From: Aliidiomarina celeris
Lineage (GTDB): Bacteria > Pseudomonadota > Gammaproteobacteria > Enterobacterales > Alteromonadaceae
Reading direction: 5' to 3'
Length of the DNA stretch: 64,000 nucleotides
NCBI RefSeq assembly: GCF_003316875.1
Contig: NZ_QMIL01000002.1
Coordinates: 620,001 to 684,000, forward strand
Part shown: positions 35,863-45,106 of the stretch, in pieces
Layout of the letters: the number at the start of each line of letters is the position of its first letter
Numbering within the stretch: the stretch's first letter is position 1
The notes under the pieces: model-generated
Seen by the model: only the letters and a program-made list of their open reading frames with translations
What the model was told of the DNA's origin: nothing
Databases searched by the model: none
Position numbers and translations under genes: made by a program

Positions 35863-36657
35863 ATGTCCGCATTCCTCATCTTGCTGGGGGCGGGAGTTTT
35901 TGCAGGATTATTGTCGGGCGCGTTAGGTATTGGTGGTGGCATTCTGGTGGTGCCGCTGCTTATTTTTATGTTGCCCGGCATGGGCATTCCAGCTGAAATT
36001 GTGGTGCCCACAGCAATTGGTACGAGTTTAGCGACCATTGCCATTACCACGCTCTCGAGTGCATGGGCGCACCAAAAACGGAACAATATAGACTGGCGCT
36101 GGGTGAAGCTATTGGTCCCTATGGTGGTGCTCGGCGGTTTTCTCGGTGCGTGGATAGGCTCGTCGATTCCAGCACTTGTACTTCAGCGTGTTTTTGCAGT
36201 TATGCTGCTCTATTTAGCCGCACGAATGATCTGGAAACGGCAACCGCGTAACAGCGAGAAAGCCATTCGGCATTGGAAGGTGCGCGGCTTTGGCGTTGCA
36301 ATTGGTACCGTGTCTGCGTTGGTGGGTATTGGTGGTGGGGCGCTCATTGTACCGCTGCTTAATTATTACCAAGTAGTCATGGCACGCGCGGTGGCTATTG
36401 CAGCCGTGTGTAGTGTGGTGTTAGCTGCGGTAAGTACTGCACTGTATAGTGCGGTAGGTAGCCTGAACCACAGTTATGAAATATTTGGCTTAGTCGGGTT
36501 CTTTTATATCCCCGCATGGCTCGCTATAGTTGCAACTTCGGTGCTGTGTGCGCCGCTAGGCGCAAAAATAGCCAGTGTACTGCCCGTTCGATATTTGCAG
36601 CGCGCGTTCGCCGCTTTACTTATTGCAGTGGCAATTCATTTACTCATTTCAGGATAG
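35863..36657 (+). CDS. TauE/SafE family membrane permease
   Basis: The 264-residue protein has about eight membrane helices in two related halves. Both halves carry the family motif, seen as GALGIGGGILVVPLL early and ALVGIGGGALIVPLLNYY later. The family moves sulfite, sulfonates or other small anions, but this member's substrate is unknown. ATG 35863, with AGGGA seven bases upstream, is chosen over a TTG inside ptsP. It starts one base after the ptsP stop and ends three bases before lgt, so it is part of the rppH-ptsP-lgt-thyA operon, where E. coli has no such gene. Confidence 0.85.
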   Translation: MSAFLILLGAGVFAGLLSGALGIGGGILVVPLLIFMLPGMGIPAEIVVPTAIGTSLATIAITTLSSAWAHQKRNNIDWRWVKLLVPMVVLGGFLGAWIGSSIPALVLQRVFAVMLLYLAARMIWKRQPRNSEKAIRHWKVRGFGVAIGTVSALVGIGGGALIVPLLNYYQVVMARAVAIAAVCSVVLAAVSTALYSAVGSLNHSYEIFGLVGFFYIPAWLAIVATSVLCAPLGAKIASVLPVRYLQRAFAALLIAVAIHLLISG

Positions 36658-36660
36658 ATT

Positions 36661-37536
36661 ATGGCCTCAGAATACCTTCAGCATCCGCAAATTGACCCTA
36701 TTATTTTTAGTCTCGGCCCCCTCGATTTGCGCTGGTATGGTCTTATGTATTTGCTCGGCGCGGTATTTGCGTATATTTACGGTACCAAGCGCGCTAAACG
36801 CGACCCGAATTGGACACCAGAAGCATGGCAAGACTTGCTATTTTGGGCGTTTCTCGCCTTGGTGATCGGCGGCCGAGTGGGTTATGTGTTGTTCTATCAG
36901 TTTCCTGTTTTTATCAGTAACCCTCTGTATTTATTCGATATGAAGTCAGGCGGCATGTCGTTCCACGGAGGCTTGCTCGGTGTCATTGTAGCGCTTGCGC
37001 TTTATGCGCGAAAACTCGGCCTGAGTGTGTGGCAAGTCGGCGATTTTGTGGCGCCTTTAGTGCCGGTAGGGTTGGGTTTAGGGCGTATCGGCAACTTTAT
37101 TAACGGCGAACTTTGGGGCCGCGTAACCGAACAACCTTGGGGCATGGTGTTTGCTCACGCTGGGCCCTTACCGCGTCATCCGTCGCAACTTTATCAAGCC
37201 TTTGGTGAAGGTTTGCTACTCTTTGCGTTGCTGTGGTGGTTTAGTCGCAAGCCGCGCCCAACGGGTGCTGTCGGCGGGCTATTTGTGGTGGGTTATGGTG
37301 TGGCGCGGTTTACGGTGGAGTTCTTCCGCGAGCCCGACGCGCACTTAGGCTTGTTGGGTGTCTTTAGTATGGGGCAATGGCTTTCCGCTCTGATGATCAT
37401 CGCCGGTGCGGTGATCATGTTTTTGTCCTACAAGCATGGTGGTTTGGGCGCGAATGGTCGTCTACCGGCAATTGCCAATAGCAAAAATTCGCAAAGTGCG
37501 GCGCCAAGTAAGCGCAACAAAAAGAATAAAGGATAG
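36661..37536 (+). CDS. lgt: Prolipoprotein diacylglyceryl transferase
   Basis: Lgt transfers diacylglycerol from phosphatidylglycerol to the lipobox cysteine of lipoprotein precursors, the first step in lipoprotein maturation. The 291-residue inner-membrane protein has [17 protein letters not shown] near the start, FHGGLLG with the essential His, and the family signature [16 protein letters not shown]. The C-terminal 30 residues are polar and Lys/Asn-rich. Clients in this window include BamB and the FlgO-type protein. thyA follows after eight bases, as in E. coli. Confidence 0.97.
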   Translation: MASEYLQHPQIDPIIFSLGPLDLRWYGLMYLLGAVFAYIYGTKRAKRDPNWTPEAWQDLLFWAFLALVIGGRVGYVLFYQFPVFISNPLYLFDMKSGGMSFHGGLLGVIVALALYARKLGLSVWQVGDFVAPLVPVGLGLGRIGNFINGELWGRVTEQPWGMVFAHAGPLPRHPSQLYQAFGEGLLLFALLWWFSRKPRPTGAVGGLFVVGYGVARFTVEFFREPDAHLGLLGVFSMGQWLSALMIIAGAVIMFLSYKHGGLGANGRLPAIANSKNSQSAAPSKRNKKNKG

Positions 37537-37544
37537 AAAACAGT

Positions 37545-38378
37545 ATGAAACAATACCTCGATTTAATGGCCCATGTGCTTGAGCACGGTGCAGTAAAAGA
37601 AGACCGAACGGGTACGGGAACGCGCAGCGTATTTGGCTACCAAATGCGCTATAACCTTGCCGAAGGTTTTCCGCTGGTGACCACGAAAAAATGCCACCTC
37701 AAGTCGATTATTCATGAGTTACTGTGGTTTCTTGCCGGCGACACTAATATTCAGTATTTGAAAGAAAATGGCGTTTCGATTTGGAACGAGTGGGCCACGG
37801 AAAAGGGTGATTTAGGGCCGGTTTATGGTGCGCAATGGCGCTCATGGCCTACGCCAACTGGAGAGCACATTGATCAAATTAGTGAGCTGATAACCCAAAT
37901 TAAGCAAAACCCTGACTCTCGCCGGTTACTGGTGAGCGCATGGAACCCAGCGGTGTTGCCGAAAGCAGGCTTGTCGCCGCAGGAAAACGCCGAGCATGGG
38001 CTGCAAGCCTTGCCGCCCTGCCACACTATGTTCCAGTTCTATGTGGCGAACGGTAAATTGAGTTGTCAGCTTTATCAGCGCAGTGCTGATATTTTCCTTG
38101 GCGTTCCTTTTAATATTGCCAGCTATGCGTTACTCACTCTCATGGTGGCGCAAGTGTGCGAACTAGAGCCAGGAGACTTTATTCATACCTTGGGCGATGC
38201 GCATTTGTACAGTAATCATATTGAACAGGCGAAAGAGCAGTTAACACGCACACCGTTTTCGCTGCCGACGATGCGTTTAAACCCTGCTGTGCGTGACTTG
38301 TTTGGTTTTTCGTTCTCCGACTTTACGCTTGAGAACTATCAGTGCCATCCGCACATTAAAGCCCCAGTTGCTATTTAG
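37545..38378 (+). CDS. thyA: Thymidylate synthase
   Basis: ThyA methylates dUMP to dTMP with methylene-tetrahydrofolate, giving dihydrofolate for FolA. The 277-residue protein contains [32 protein letters not shown], the catalytic Cys in [12 protein letters not shown], and [17 protein letters not shown]. It has about 13 more residues than the 264-residue E. coli enzyme, placed just before the catalytic Cys ([14 protein letters not shown]). This variable loop also differs in length among other thymidylate synthases, so the gene is taken as functional. Confidence 0.96.
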   Translation: MKQYLDLMAHVLEHGAVKEDRTGTGTRSVFGYQMRYNLAEGFPLVTTKKCHLKSIIHELLWFLAGDTNIQYLKENGVSIWNEWATEKGDLGPVYGAQWRSWPTPTGEHIDQISELITQIKQNPDSRRLLVSAWNPAVLPKAGLSPQENAEHGLQALPPCHTMFQFYVANGKLSCQLYQRSADIFLGVPFNIASYALLTLMVAQVCELEPGDFIHTLGDAHLYSNHIEQAKEQLTRTPFSLPTMRLNPAVRDLFGFSFSDFTLENYQCHPHIKAPVAI

Positions 38379-38386
38379 GAGCCTGC

Positions 38387-39403
38387 ATGACCCTACCTGT
38401 GCTTATTTGTGATGACTCCTCGCTTGCACGCAAGCAGCTGGCGCGCATTTTACCTGCCGAGTGGGACATTGAGTTGCACTTTGCGGAGCATGGGCTGGAA
38501 GCCTTAGAACGGATCAGAGAAGGTAAGGGTGCGCTGCTGTTTCTAGACCTCAATATGCCAGTTATGGACGGTTATGAAACCCTTGAGGCGATTCGTAAAG
38601 AAGACTTAAACACGCTGGTGTTAGTGGTGTCGGGCGACGTGCAACCGGAAGCTAAAGCACGGGTGATGAAGTTAGGTGCGCTCGATTTTATTCGCAAACC
38701 AACAGATGTTGACACCATAACCTTAGTGCTCGGCCGCTATGGATTTTTCAGTGCCAGTGACGCGAAGCAGGATGCAGCGAGCGGCGAACAGCGTGGCCTG
38801 AATATTGAGGTAAGCCAGCGCGATATGTATCAAGAAGTGGCGAATGTGGCCATGGGGCGAGCCGGTGAATTGTTGGCTAAAGCGCTGAACGTATTTGTAG
38901 AACTCCCTATTCCTACCGTGAACCAAATTGCCGCCTCAGAACTGCATATGGTGCTGTCGGCGCTCGACAACGCAACCTCGGTTTCTGCGGTTACTCAAGG
39001 CTTTACTGGCGATGGTATTCATGGTGAAGCCATGGTGATTTTTAATGACGCGAGTTTCCATGATATGGGTCGGCTGTTGGGTAACGACTTAAAAGACAAA
39101 AGGTATGAGCTCGAAGCGCTAATGGACGTAAGCAATTTGCTCACCGGCGCCTGTTTACAAGGACTAGGCGAGCAGCTGTACGTACGCTTTAACCAAGCGC
39201 ACCCCGTTATTTTGGGCCGACAGGTAGAAGTAAAGCAATTGCTCGCACAAGCGAAGAACCGCTGGGAGCAGGTATTGGCTATTGAAATAGGCTATCGGTT
39301 AGAAGGCTTCGCAATTGAATTCGACCTGTTATTACTCTTCCCTGGCAGCTCATTGCCATTGCTAGAACAGCAATTACAGCACTTATTGGAGGGCAGCGAA
39401 TGA
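38387..39403 (+). CDS. Response regulator with C-terminal CheX/CheC-like domain
   Basis: The 338-residue protein has a receiver domain (1-120) with acid pocket CDD, phospho-acceptor Asp54 in LFLDLNMPVMDG and Lys in FIRKP. A second domain (about 140-325) resembles CheC/CheX phosphatases, with ELHMVLSALDNATSV and YELEALMDVSNLLTGACLQGLG. CheX/CheC domains remove phosphate from CheY, so it may damp a signalling path or act on itself. It starts nine bases after thyA and overlaps the PAS gene by four bases. It is not next to chemotaxis genes. Confidence 0.78.
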   Translation: MTLPVLICDDSSLARKQLARILPAEWDIELHFAEHGLEALERIREGKGALLFLDLNMPVMDGYETLEAIRKEDLNTLVLVVSGDVQPEAKARVMKLGALDFIRKPTDVDTITLVLGRYGFFSASDAKQDAASGEQRGLNIEVSQRDMYQEVANVAMGRAGELLAKALNVFVELPIPTVNQIAASELHMVLSALDNATSVSAVTQGFTGDGIHGEAMVIFNDASFHDMGRLLGNDLKDKRYELEALMDVSNLLTGACLQGLGEQLYVRFNQAHPVILGRQVEVKQLLAQAKNRWEQVLAIEIGYRLEGFAIEFDLLLLFPGSSLPLLEQQLQHLLEGSE

Positions 39404-39882
39404 GTGATTTTAGCCCTGAAGAAATAAACGAATTGCATTTAAAGCTCGGCATTTTAGGCGCTATCGACGTGGGTATTGTAGTGATTGATCGTGCCTTTGA
39501 AATTTCGATGTGGAACGACTTTATGGCCAATCATAGTGGCAAACGCCCTAGCCAAGTTCGTGGTCGCTCGCTGTTTGAAGTGGCGCCTGAAATTGAGCCC
39601 GACTGGTTTCGTCGTAAGGCAGAGCGCGCGTTTGAGCTGGCCAGTCGCTCGTTCATTATTTGGGAACAGCGGCCATATTTGTTTCGCTTTCCGCAGTATC
39701 GGCCGGTTACAGGAACGTCGCCTTTCATGTACCAGAACGTAACCCTTTTGCCGCTGCACGACACACGTGGGCGGGTAGAGCGGTTAGGCATCATTGTGTA
39801 CGACGTTACCGACACCGCAGAGTCGGCGCGACAAGTAAAGAAAGCGGCACAATCAACGCCACCGCAATGGAAGGAGTTTTAG
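39400..39882 (+). CDS. PAS domain protein
   Basis: The 160-residue protein is one PAS domain with no attached output domain. It begins GAIDVGIVVIDRAFEISMWNDFM and later has NVTLLPLHDTRGRVERLGIIVYDVTD, the usual PAS core and C-cap. It overlaps the REC-CheX gene by four bases (ATGA), so the two proteins are made together. It probably acts as a sensing partner for that regulator. Ligand unknown. Confidence 0.78.
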   Translation: MSDFSPEEINELHLKLGILGAIDVGIVVIDRAFEISMWNDFMANHSGKRPSQVRGRSLFEVAPEIEPDWFRRKAERAFELASRSFIIWEQRPYLFRFPQYRPVTGTSPFMYQNVTLLPLHDTRGRVERLGIIVYDVTDTAESARQVKKAAQSTPPQWKEF

Positions 39883-39885
39883 CCA

Positions 39886-40674
39886 ATGAGTGATTACGCA
39901 CGTCGCTTTGGTGGTATTGAGCGGTTGTACGGGCGCAGCCAAGCACAGCATATTGAGCAGCTCCACCTTGCGGTGGCTGGCCTGGGCGGTGTAGGTTCAT
40001 GGGCGGCGGAAGCCCTTGCGCGCTCTGGCGTTGGCGCACTAACCTTAATTGACATGGACGACATTTGCTTGAGCAATATCAATCGTCAGTCGCACGCGCT
40101 TACCAGTACCGTCGGGCAACTGAAAACAGAAGTTATTGCAGCACGTTTGCAAGAGATTAATCCGGCAATAAAGCTCACTATCGTGGACGACTTTATAAGG
40201 GCTGACGCGCCGGGCGCTGACTTACCTGAGAACCTCAATGGTATGCTCGATGCCATTGATAGCTTGTCGGCAAAGGTAGCCATACTCGCTTGGTGTGTGC
40301 GTAATAAATTACCCGTGGTGACCACCGGCGGAGCGGGTGGGCAAATTGACCCTACTCAAATTAAAGTGGCCGACGTAGCACGCGTGCAACAAGATCCGTT
40401 AATGGCCAAAGTACGCAACACTTTGCGCCGTAATCATGGTTTTTCGAGAAACCCCAAACGAAAATTTGGGATTGATTGTGTGTATTCCGAAGAACAGTTG
40501 CGCTACCCCTTTGGCGATGGCGACGTGAGTTACGCGAAGCCTGGCGCCCAAGCTGCGCGGTTAGACTGCTCAACGGGTTTTGGCGCCTCGGTTATGGTCA
40601 CGGGGAGCTTTGGCTTTTTCGCCGCCGCACAGCTCTTAAAACGCGTGCTGCCCAAGTACCAGCCGCATTCATAA
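39886..40674 (+). CDS. tcdA: tRNA threonylcarbamoyladenosine dehydratase TcdA (CsdL)
   Basis: TcdA is an E1-like enzyme that cyclises t6A at position 37 of ANN-decoding tRNAs to ct6A. The 262-residue protein has the ATP-binding Rossmann motif GLGGVGSWAAEALARSGVG, LIDMDDICLSNINRQ and the C-terminal STGFGASVMVTGSFGF. It lies three bases after the PAS gene. Its stop overlaps the csdE stop on the opposite strand by six bases. In E. coli csdE and csdL are neighbours on one strand. Confidence 0.93.
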   Translation: MSDYARRFGGIERLYGRSQAQHIEQLHLAVAGLGGVGSWAAEALARSGVGALTLIDMDDICLSNINRQSHALTSTVGQLKTEVIAARLQEINPAIKLTIVDDFIRADAPGADLPENLNGMLDAIDSLSAKVAILAWCVRNKLPVVTTGGAGGQIDPTQIKVADVARVQQDPLMAKVRNTLRRNHGFSRNPKRKFGIDCVYSEEQLRYPFGDGDVSYAKPGAQAARLDCSTGFGASVMVTGSFGFFAAAQLLKRVLPKYQPHS

Positions 40675-41091
40675 GGGGGGTGTTTCCGGGAGTTGTTCGC
40701 GTAAGGCAACAATGATTTGCCGTAAGCCGCTTGCTCGCGAGTCACTGATATGGTCGGCTAAACCGCAGCTTGTGAGCCATTGATTAAAGTTAAATGCGCG
40801 TACGAAAGCAACCGATTGGTGCTGCACTGGCGCCATGAGCACAATGAGCAGTGCACGAATAAGCCGCGCATCGCTTTCTGTGGTGATAACCAGTGACTCA
40901 GGCGAACCCGAAACCTGTAGCCATACCTTAGATTGACAGCCGCTCACCTCAAAATTGCTGATTTTGATCTGCTCTATGGGCTTTAGCTCTTTTGCAATCA
41001 GCAAAAGCTCGCGATAACGCTGGTCCCAGCTCTGGGCGCGATTTAAACGTGATTGAAGTGCCGCAGCAGGTGGATTAGTTATTGATTTCAC
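40669..41091 (-). CDS. csdE: SufE/CsdE family sulfur acceptor
   Basis: The 140-residue protein accepts persulfide sulfur from a cysteine desulfurase. The acceptor is Cys52 in FEVSGCQSKVWLQV, the family hallmark. It is nearer CsdE than SufE by context, since it faces tcdA (csdL), with which CsdE works in E. coli in ct6A formation. No csdA is in the window; the only desulfurase seen is the iscS-type gene at 47866. The start is ATG 41091. Confidence 0.88.
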   Translation of the reverse strand: MKSITNPPAAALQSRLNRAQSWDQRYRELLLIAKELKPIEQIKISNFEVSGCQSKVWLQVSGSPESLVITTESDARLIRALLIVLMAPVQHQSVAFVRAFNFNQWLTSCGLADHISDSRASGLRQIIVALREQLPETPPL

Positions 41092-41288
41092 GTTAAAAAA
41101 CCTAATGTTGCTGGGCTGTTTTAAACAGATGTAAGAAAACAGCCATGGTGGCTTGCAAGTTTAGTTGACACATTTGCAAGGAAATTTCGCGCTATTATAG
41201 CCCTTTGACTTGTGTGATGCAGGCAGCTTTTACATAATGTGTGGCGAAATGATTCCATTCCAAGACCTTGAGGATAAGGAAAGTAGTT

Positions 41289-42038
41289 ATGAAAATTTTG
41301 GTCGCGGTAAAGCGCGTGATTGATTACAACGTGAAAGTGCGCGTGAAGGCTGATCAGTCCGACGTTGATTTAAGCAACGTAAAAATGGCGTTGAACCCGT
41401 TTTGTGAAATTGCAGTGGAAGAAGCCGTGCGATTAAAAGAGCAAGGCGTGGCGGAAGAAGTTGTAGTGGTTTCGATTGGCCCGAAAGCCTGCCAAGAGCA
41501 AATTCGTACCGCGTTGGCGCTGGGTGCTGACCGAGGCATTCACATTGAAGCCGACGCGATGCCAGACTCATTAGTGGTGGCAAAGCTCTTGCAAAAAGTG
41601 GTTGCCGAAGAAGCGCCGCAACTAGTGATTCTTGGTAAACAGTCAATCGACTCCGATAATAACCAAACTGGGCAAATGCTGTCGGCACTTACCGACATGC
41701 CACAGGGTACCTTTGCGTCGGAAGTGAAAATTGACGGCGACAGTGTACAAGTTACCCGTGAAGTTGACGGCGGCCTGCAAACGGTAGCCTTAACCTTGCC
41801 GGCGATTGTAACCACAGACCTACGTTTGAATGAACCGCGCTATGCGTCATTGCCGAATATTATGAAGGCAAAACGTAAACCACTCGACGTGAAAGCTGCA
41901 GCCGATTTCGGCATTGAGTTGGGCAGCAAAGTAAGCCTAGTAAAGGCAGAGCCGCCAGCAGAGCGCAGTGCAGGCGTGAAGGTAGCAGACGTAGCCGAGT
42001 TGGTTGAAAAGTTAAAGAATGAGGCGAAAGTACTATGA
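41289..42038 (+). CDS. etfB: Electron transfer flavoprotein beta subunit
   Basis: EtfB pairs with EtfA to carry electrons from acyl-CoA and other dehydrogenases to ubiquinone through ETF dehydrogenase. The 249-residue protein has the usual length and starts [17 protein letters not shown]. It has the AMP-site region [28 protein letters not shown] and the ETF-beta signature around [43 protein letters not shown] 41289 is chosen, with AAGGA about nine bases upstream. It overlaps etfA by four bases. Confidence 0.96.
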   Translation: MKILVAVKRVIDYNVKVRVKADQSDVDLSNVKMALNPFCEIAVEEAVRLKEQGVAEEVVVVSIGPKACQEQIRTALALGADRGIHIEADAMPDSLVVAKLLQKVVAEEAPQLVILGKQSIDSDNNQTGQMLSALTDMPQGTFASEVKIDGDSVQVTREVDGGLQTVALTLPAIVTTDLRLNEPRYASLPNIMKAKRKPLDVKAAADFGIELGSKVSLVKAEPPAERSAGVKVADVAELVEKLKNEAKVL

Positions 42039-42967
42039 GCATTTTAGTTGTAGCAGAGCACAACAATAGCACTTTAAATCCGGCCACGCTGAAAACCTTA
42101 ACAGCAGCACAGGCCATGGGTGACGAAGTGCATGTATTGGTAGCCGGTGAGAATTGTGCTGCGGTTGCGAATGAAGTGGCTACAGCGGCCGGGGTGAGTA
42201 AAGTATTCTGTGCCGACAATGCTGCTTACGGGCACTTCTTGGCGGAAAATATTTCTGCCTTAGTTGCAGAGCTGGGTAAGGACTACAGCCATGTAGTAGC
42301 GCCTGCCACCACTACAGGCAAGAATTTTATGCCACGGGTGGCTGCACTTCTCGACGTGGCGCAGGTGTCGGATATTATTGCAGTGGAGTCGAGCGATACC
42401 TTCCGGCGGCCAATTTATGCCGGGAATGCAATTGCAACGGTAAAAAGCGACGACGGCATTAAAGTTATTACTGTGCGTGCAACTGCATTCGATGCGGTAG
42501 CTGCCGAAGGTGGTTCTGCCAGCGTAGAAAATATTGATGCAGTGCATAATTCCAGCAAAGTGCGCTTTGTCGGTGAAGAGCTGGCCAAGAGTGAACGCCC
42601 TGACCTTACCGCTGCTCGAGTGGTGATTTCGGGTGGTCGCGGTATGCAAAACGGCGATAACTTTAAACTACTCGACGGTATTGCCGACCAACTCGGTGCA
42701 GCAATTGGTGCGTCACGCGCCGCTGTTGACGCGGGCTTTGTGCCGAACGACATGCAAGTAGGCCAAACCGGCAAAATTGTTGCGCCGGAACTGTACATTG
42801 CCGTGGGTATTAGTGGCGCGATTCAGCACTTAGCGGGTATGAAAGACTCGAAAGTGATTGTTGCCATTAATAAAGATGAAGAAGCGCCGATTTTCCAAGT
42901 GGCAGATTATGGCTTGGTCGGCGATTTGTTTGATGTTTTACCGGAATTAGAAAAAGCGCTCTCGTAG
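42035..42967 (+). CDS. etfA: Electron transfer flavoprotein alpha subunit
   Basis: EtfA binds the FAD of the ETF heterodimer. The 310-residue protein has the C-terminal FAD domain with [20 protein letters not shown], then [19 protein letters not shown] and [16 protein letters not shown], the family signature. It overlaps etfB by four bases and ends inside a terminator stem. The likely users are fatty-acid beta-oxidation dehydrogenases elsewhere in the genome. Confidence 0.96.
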   Translation: MSILVVAEHNNSTLNPATLKTLTAAQAMGDEVHVLVAGENCAAVANEVATAAGVSKVFCADNAAYGHFLAENISALVAELGKDYSHVVAPATTTGKNFMPRVAALLDVAQVSDIIAVESSDTFRRPIYAGNAIATVKSDDGIKVITVRATAFDAVAAEGGSASVENIDAVHNSSKVRFVGEELAKSERPDLTAARVVISGGRGMQNGDNFKLLDGIADQLGAAIGASRAAVDAGFVPNDMQVGQTGKIVAPELYIAVGISGAIQHLAGMKDSKVIVAINKDEEAPIFQVADYGLVGDLFDVLPELEKALS

Positions 42968-42980
42968 AGCGCTTTTTATT
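42951..42980 (+). terminator. Terminator of etfBA
   Basis: AAAAAGCGCTC (42951-42961) pairs with GAGCGCTTTTT (42967-42977) around TCGTA. The left arm lies within the last codons of etfA. Confidence 0.92.
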
Positions 42981-43186
42981 TCCTCACACTAGTGCGTGAC
43001 AAGCGGGTAATGGGTCTGCTAACCTGCTTTCATAAAAAATACAGCAACAAGAAATATACAAATAAACAAAAATTTATGTTTGAATGAGGAAAGACTTGCG
43101 CTTGCGCGATCAATCAGACATGATTTTTGAAAAATTATTAGCCAGGGACTCCCGTTCCGGGTAACGCAGGATAGGTGGCAACAACA

Positions 43187-44995
43187 ATGAAAAAAATGAC
43201 ATCTGTGTTCAAAAAACTACCTCTCGCTTCGGCAGTAGCTTTAGCAGTAGCTCTACCAAGCGCGAATGCAGCGACCTTTAATGTTGGGCCGCTCAATGTT
43301 CAATTCGACTCAACCTTCTCGCTAGGTGCAACTTGGCGTATGGAAGATCAAGACCCACGGGTTTTACACCCGGGCAACTTCCCAGGGGGCGGTGGTCAGT
43401 CGGGGGTAGCCGACGACGGTAACTTGAACTTCGACAAAGGCGATATGACGTCGTTTGTATTCCGCGGTATTCACGACATCAACATTACCGGCAGCGGTAA
43501 CACCGGTGCCTTTATTCGTTTTAATTATTGGTACGACGATGTGTTGGAAAATGCCAACGTAAACCATGGTCATACTGCCAATAATTACACGCCAAATGCG
43601 CGCTTAAATACCGACGCGTTCGACCCCTATGCTCGGGGTACGGGCTCAAATTTATTAGACGCGTTCATTTACACCAGTTTTGATCTTGGCTCTATGCCGG
43701 TTGATTTACGGGTTGGCCGCCAAGTACTGAGCTGGGGTGAAAGTACCTTTATTGTGAATGGTATTAACTCCATTAACCCAGCCGACGTAAACGCATTGCG
43801 CCGTCCCGGTGCTGAATTACGCGACGCATTGCTGCCTGTAGGTATGGTGAGTTTATCGATGGGCTTAACCGACACTCTGAGCTTCGACGCTTTTGCCATG
43901 TACGAGTGGGATAACACCAAACTGGACGGTTGCGGTACTTTCTTTTCGTCGGTTGATATCTTAGGTGGACCGGGCTGTAACAAAGTAACCTTGAACCCAA
44001 CGGTTGGTGCAAACACCACGCTCAGTGACGGTGAGTCGGTAGACGCGGGTGTTTACGTTGCCCGTGCGCAAGACGACGAAGCGAGTGACAGCGGCCAATT
44101 CGGTGTGTCTTTCCGTTACTATTCTATGAATCTTGATACCGAATTCGGTTTTTACTACCTGAATGTGCACAATACGGCGCCTATTATCTCGGCGTACGAC
44201 TGGCGCACCACGGAAATTAGTAACAACGTAGTGTCAACTTTAGGCCCGCAATACTTCCTGGAGTGGCCAGAAGACAATGAAATTTTTGGTGTGAGCTTTA
44301 GTACAACGCTTGGTGCATGGTCGTGGGCTGGTGAAGTAAGCTATCGCCCAGCGCAAGCAGTGCAAATCAACACCACTGAAATTTTAACCGCTGGTTTGCA
44401 GCCGAACGTACCGAGCTCATTTATGGTGCGTATCGACGAAGCACGCCCGAACGGTATTCCAGAAGGAAACCGGGCACGTGGTTATGAAGAACTGGAAGTT
44501 TGGCAAGCACAGTCAACTTTTATTAACTTCTTTGATCAGGTTATGGGTGCGCAGCGCTTAACCTTCATTGGTGAAATTGCAGTGAGCCATGTGGCCGATC
44601 TACCGAGCTTAGACGTACAACGTTTTGGTCGTAACCCGGTATACGGCAAGTGCTTAACCGGAGCCGATTTAGGCAATCCAGGCGGCGCAAACACCAACTG
44701 TGAAGGTTTTGTTACCAGCACTTCTTGGGGTTACCGTACCCGCTTAGTTTGGGAATATTCGAACGCCTTTATGGGTTGGAACTTGAACCCAGCCATTGCC
44801 TTCGGTCATGACGTGAAAGGATATTCACCAAATACCAACTTTATTGAAGGTCGCCGTAACTTAGGCTTTATCCTCGACGGTAACTACTTGAGCCGTTACG
44901 GCTTCTCAGTATCGTATACTCGCTATGACGGTGCCGATTACGATCCAACACAAGACCGTGACTTTGTTTCAGCGAGCTTCTCACTCTCGTTCTAA
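43187..44995 (+). CDS. DUF1302 family outer-membrane protein
   Basis: The 602-residue protein has a signal peptide (KLPLASAVALAVALPSANAA) and a mature part rich in alternating aromatic strands, ending in SASFSLSF with a terminal Phe. That pattern is typical of an outer-membrane beta-barrel. N-terminal FNVGPLNVQFDSTFSLGATWR and LRVGRQVLSWGESTFIVNGINSI match DUF1302, a family often encoded beside DUF1329 proteins and linked in Pseudomonas to uptake or export of hydrophobic compounds. No DUF1329 gene follows here. ATG 43187 with AGGTGG upstream is preferred to a GTG at 43175. Substrate unknown. Confidence 0.82.
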   Translation: MKKMTSVFKKLPLASAVALAVALPSANAATFNVGPLNVQFDSTFSLGATWRMEDQDPRVLHPGNFPGGGGQSGVADDGNLNFDKGDMTSFVFRGIHDINITGSGNTGAFIRFNYWYDDVLENANVNHGHTANNYTPNARLNTDAFDPYARGTGSNLLDAFIYTSFDLGSMPVDLRVGRQVLSWGESTFIVNGINSINPADVNALRRPGAELRDALLPVGMVSLSMGLTDTLSFDAFAMYEWDNTKLDGCGTFFSSVDILGGPGCNKVTLNPTVGANTTLSDGESVDAGVYVARAQDDEASDSGQFGVSFRYYSMNLDTEFGFYYLNVHNTAPIISAYDWRTTEISNNVVSTLGPQYFLEWPEDNEIFGVSFSTTLGAWSWAGEVSYRPAQAVQINTTEILTAGLQPNVPSSFMVRIDEARPNGIPEGNRARGYEELEVWQAQSTFINFFDQVMGAQRLTFIGEIAVSHVADLPSLDVQRFGRNPVYGKCLTGADLGNPGGANTNCEGFVTSTSWGYRTRLVWEYSNAFMGWNLNPAIAFGHDVKGYSPNTNFIEGRRNLGFILDGNYLSRYGFSVSYTRYDGADYDPTQDRDFVSASFSLSF

Positions 44996-45013
44996 GCAAC
45001 GGCAACTCAGTTT

Positions 45014-45042
45014 AAAAGGTCAGCTTCGGCTGGCCTTTTTTA
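45014..45042 (+). terminator. Terminator of the DUF1302 gene
   Basis: AAAAGGTCAGC (45014-45024) and GCTGGCCTTTT (45029-45039) pair with one G-U across the stable loop TTCG, then more T residues. Confidence 0.9.
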
Positions 45043-45106
45043 TAGGAATTTTTGGTCTGCTTACGGCCACTTTTAAACAAGCGAATATGAAAGCGAGTAA
45101 GATGAA

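Noticed and set aside
37960-38020. Insertion of about 13 residues in ThyA as a disabling change
   Set aside because: It lies in a loop that varies in length among thymidylate synthases, the frame is intact and all catalytic residues remain.
43000-43186. AT-rich leader of the DUF1302 gene as a regulatory RNA
   Set aside because: Only a four-base stem (CCCG/CGGG) was seen near 43152; nothing supports a structured RNA.
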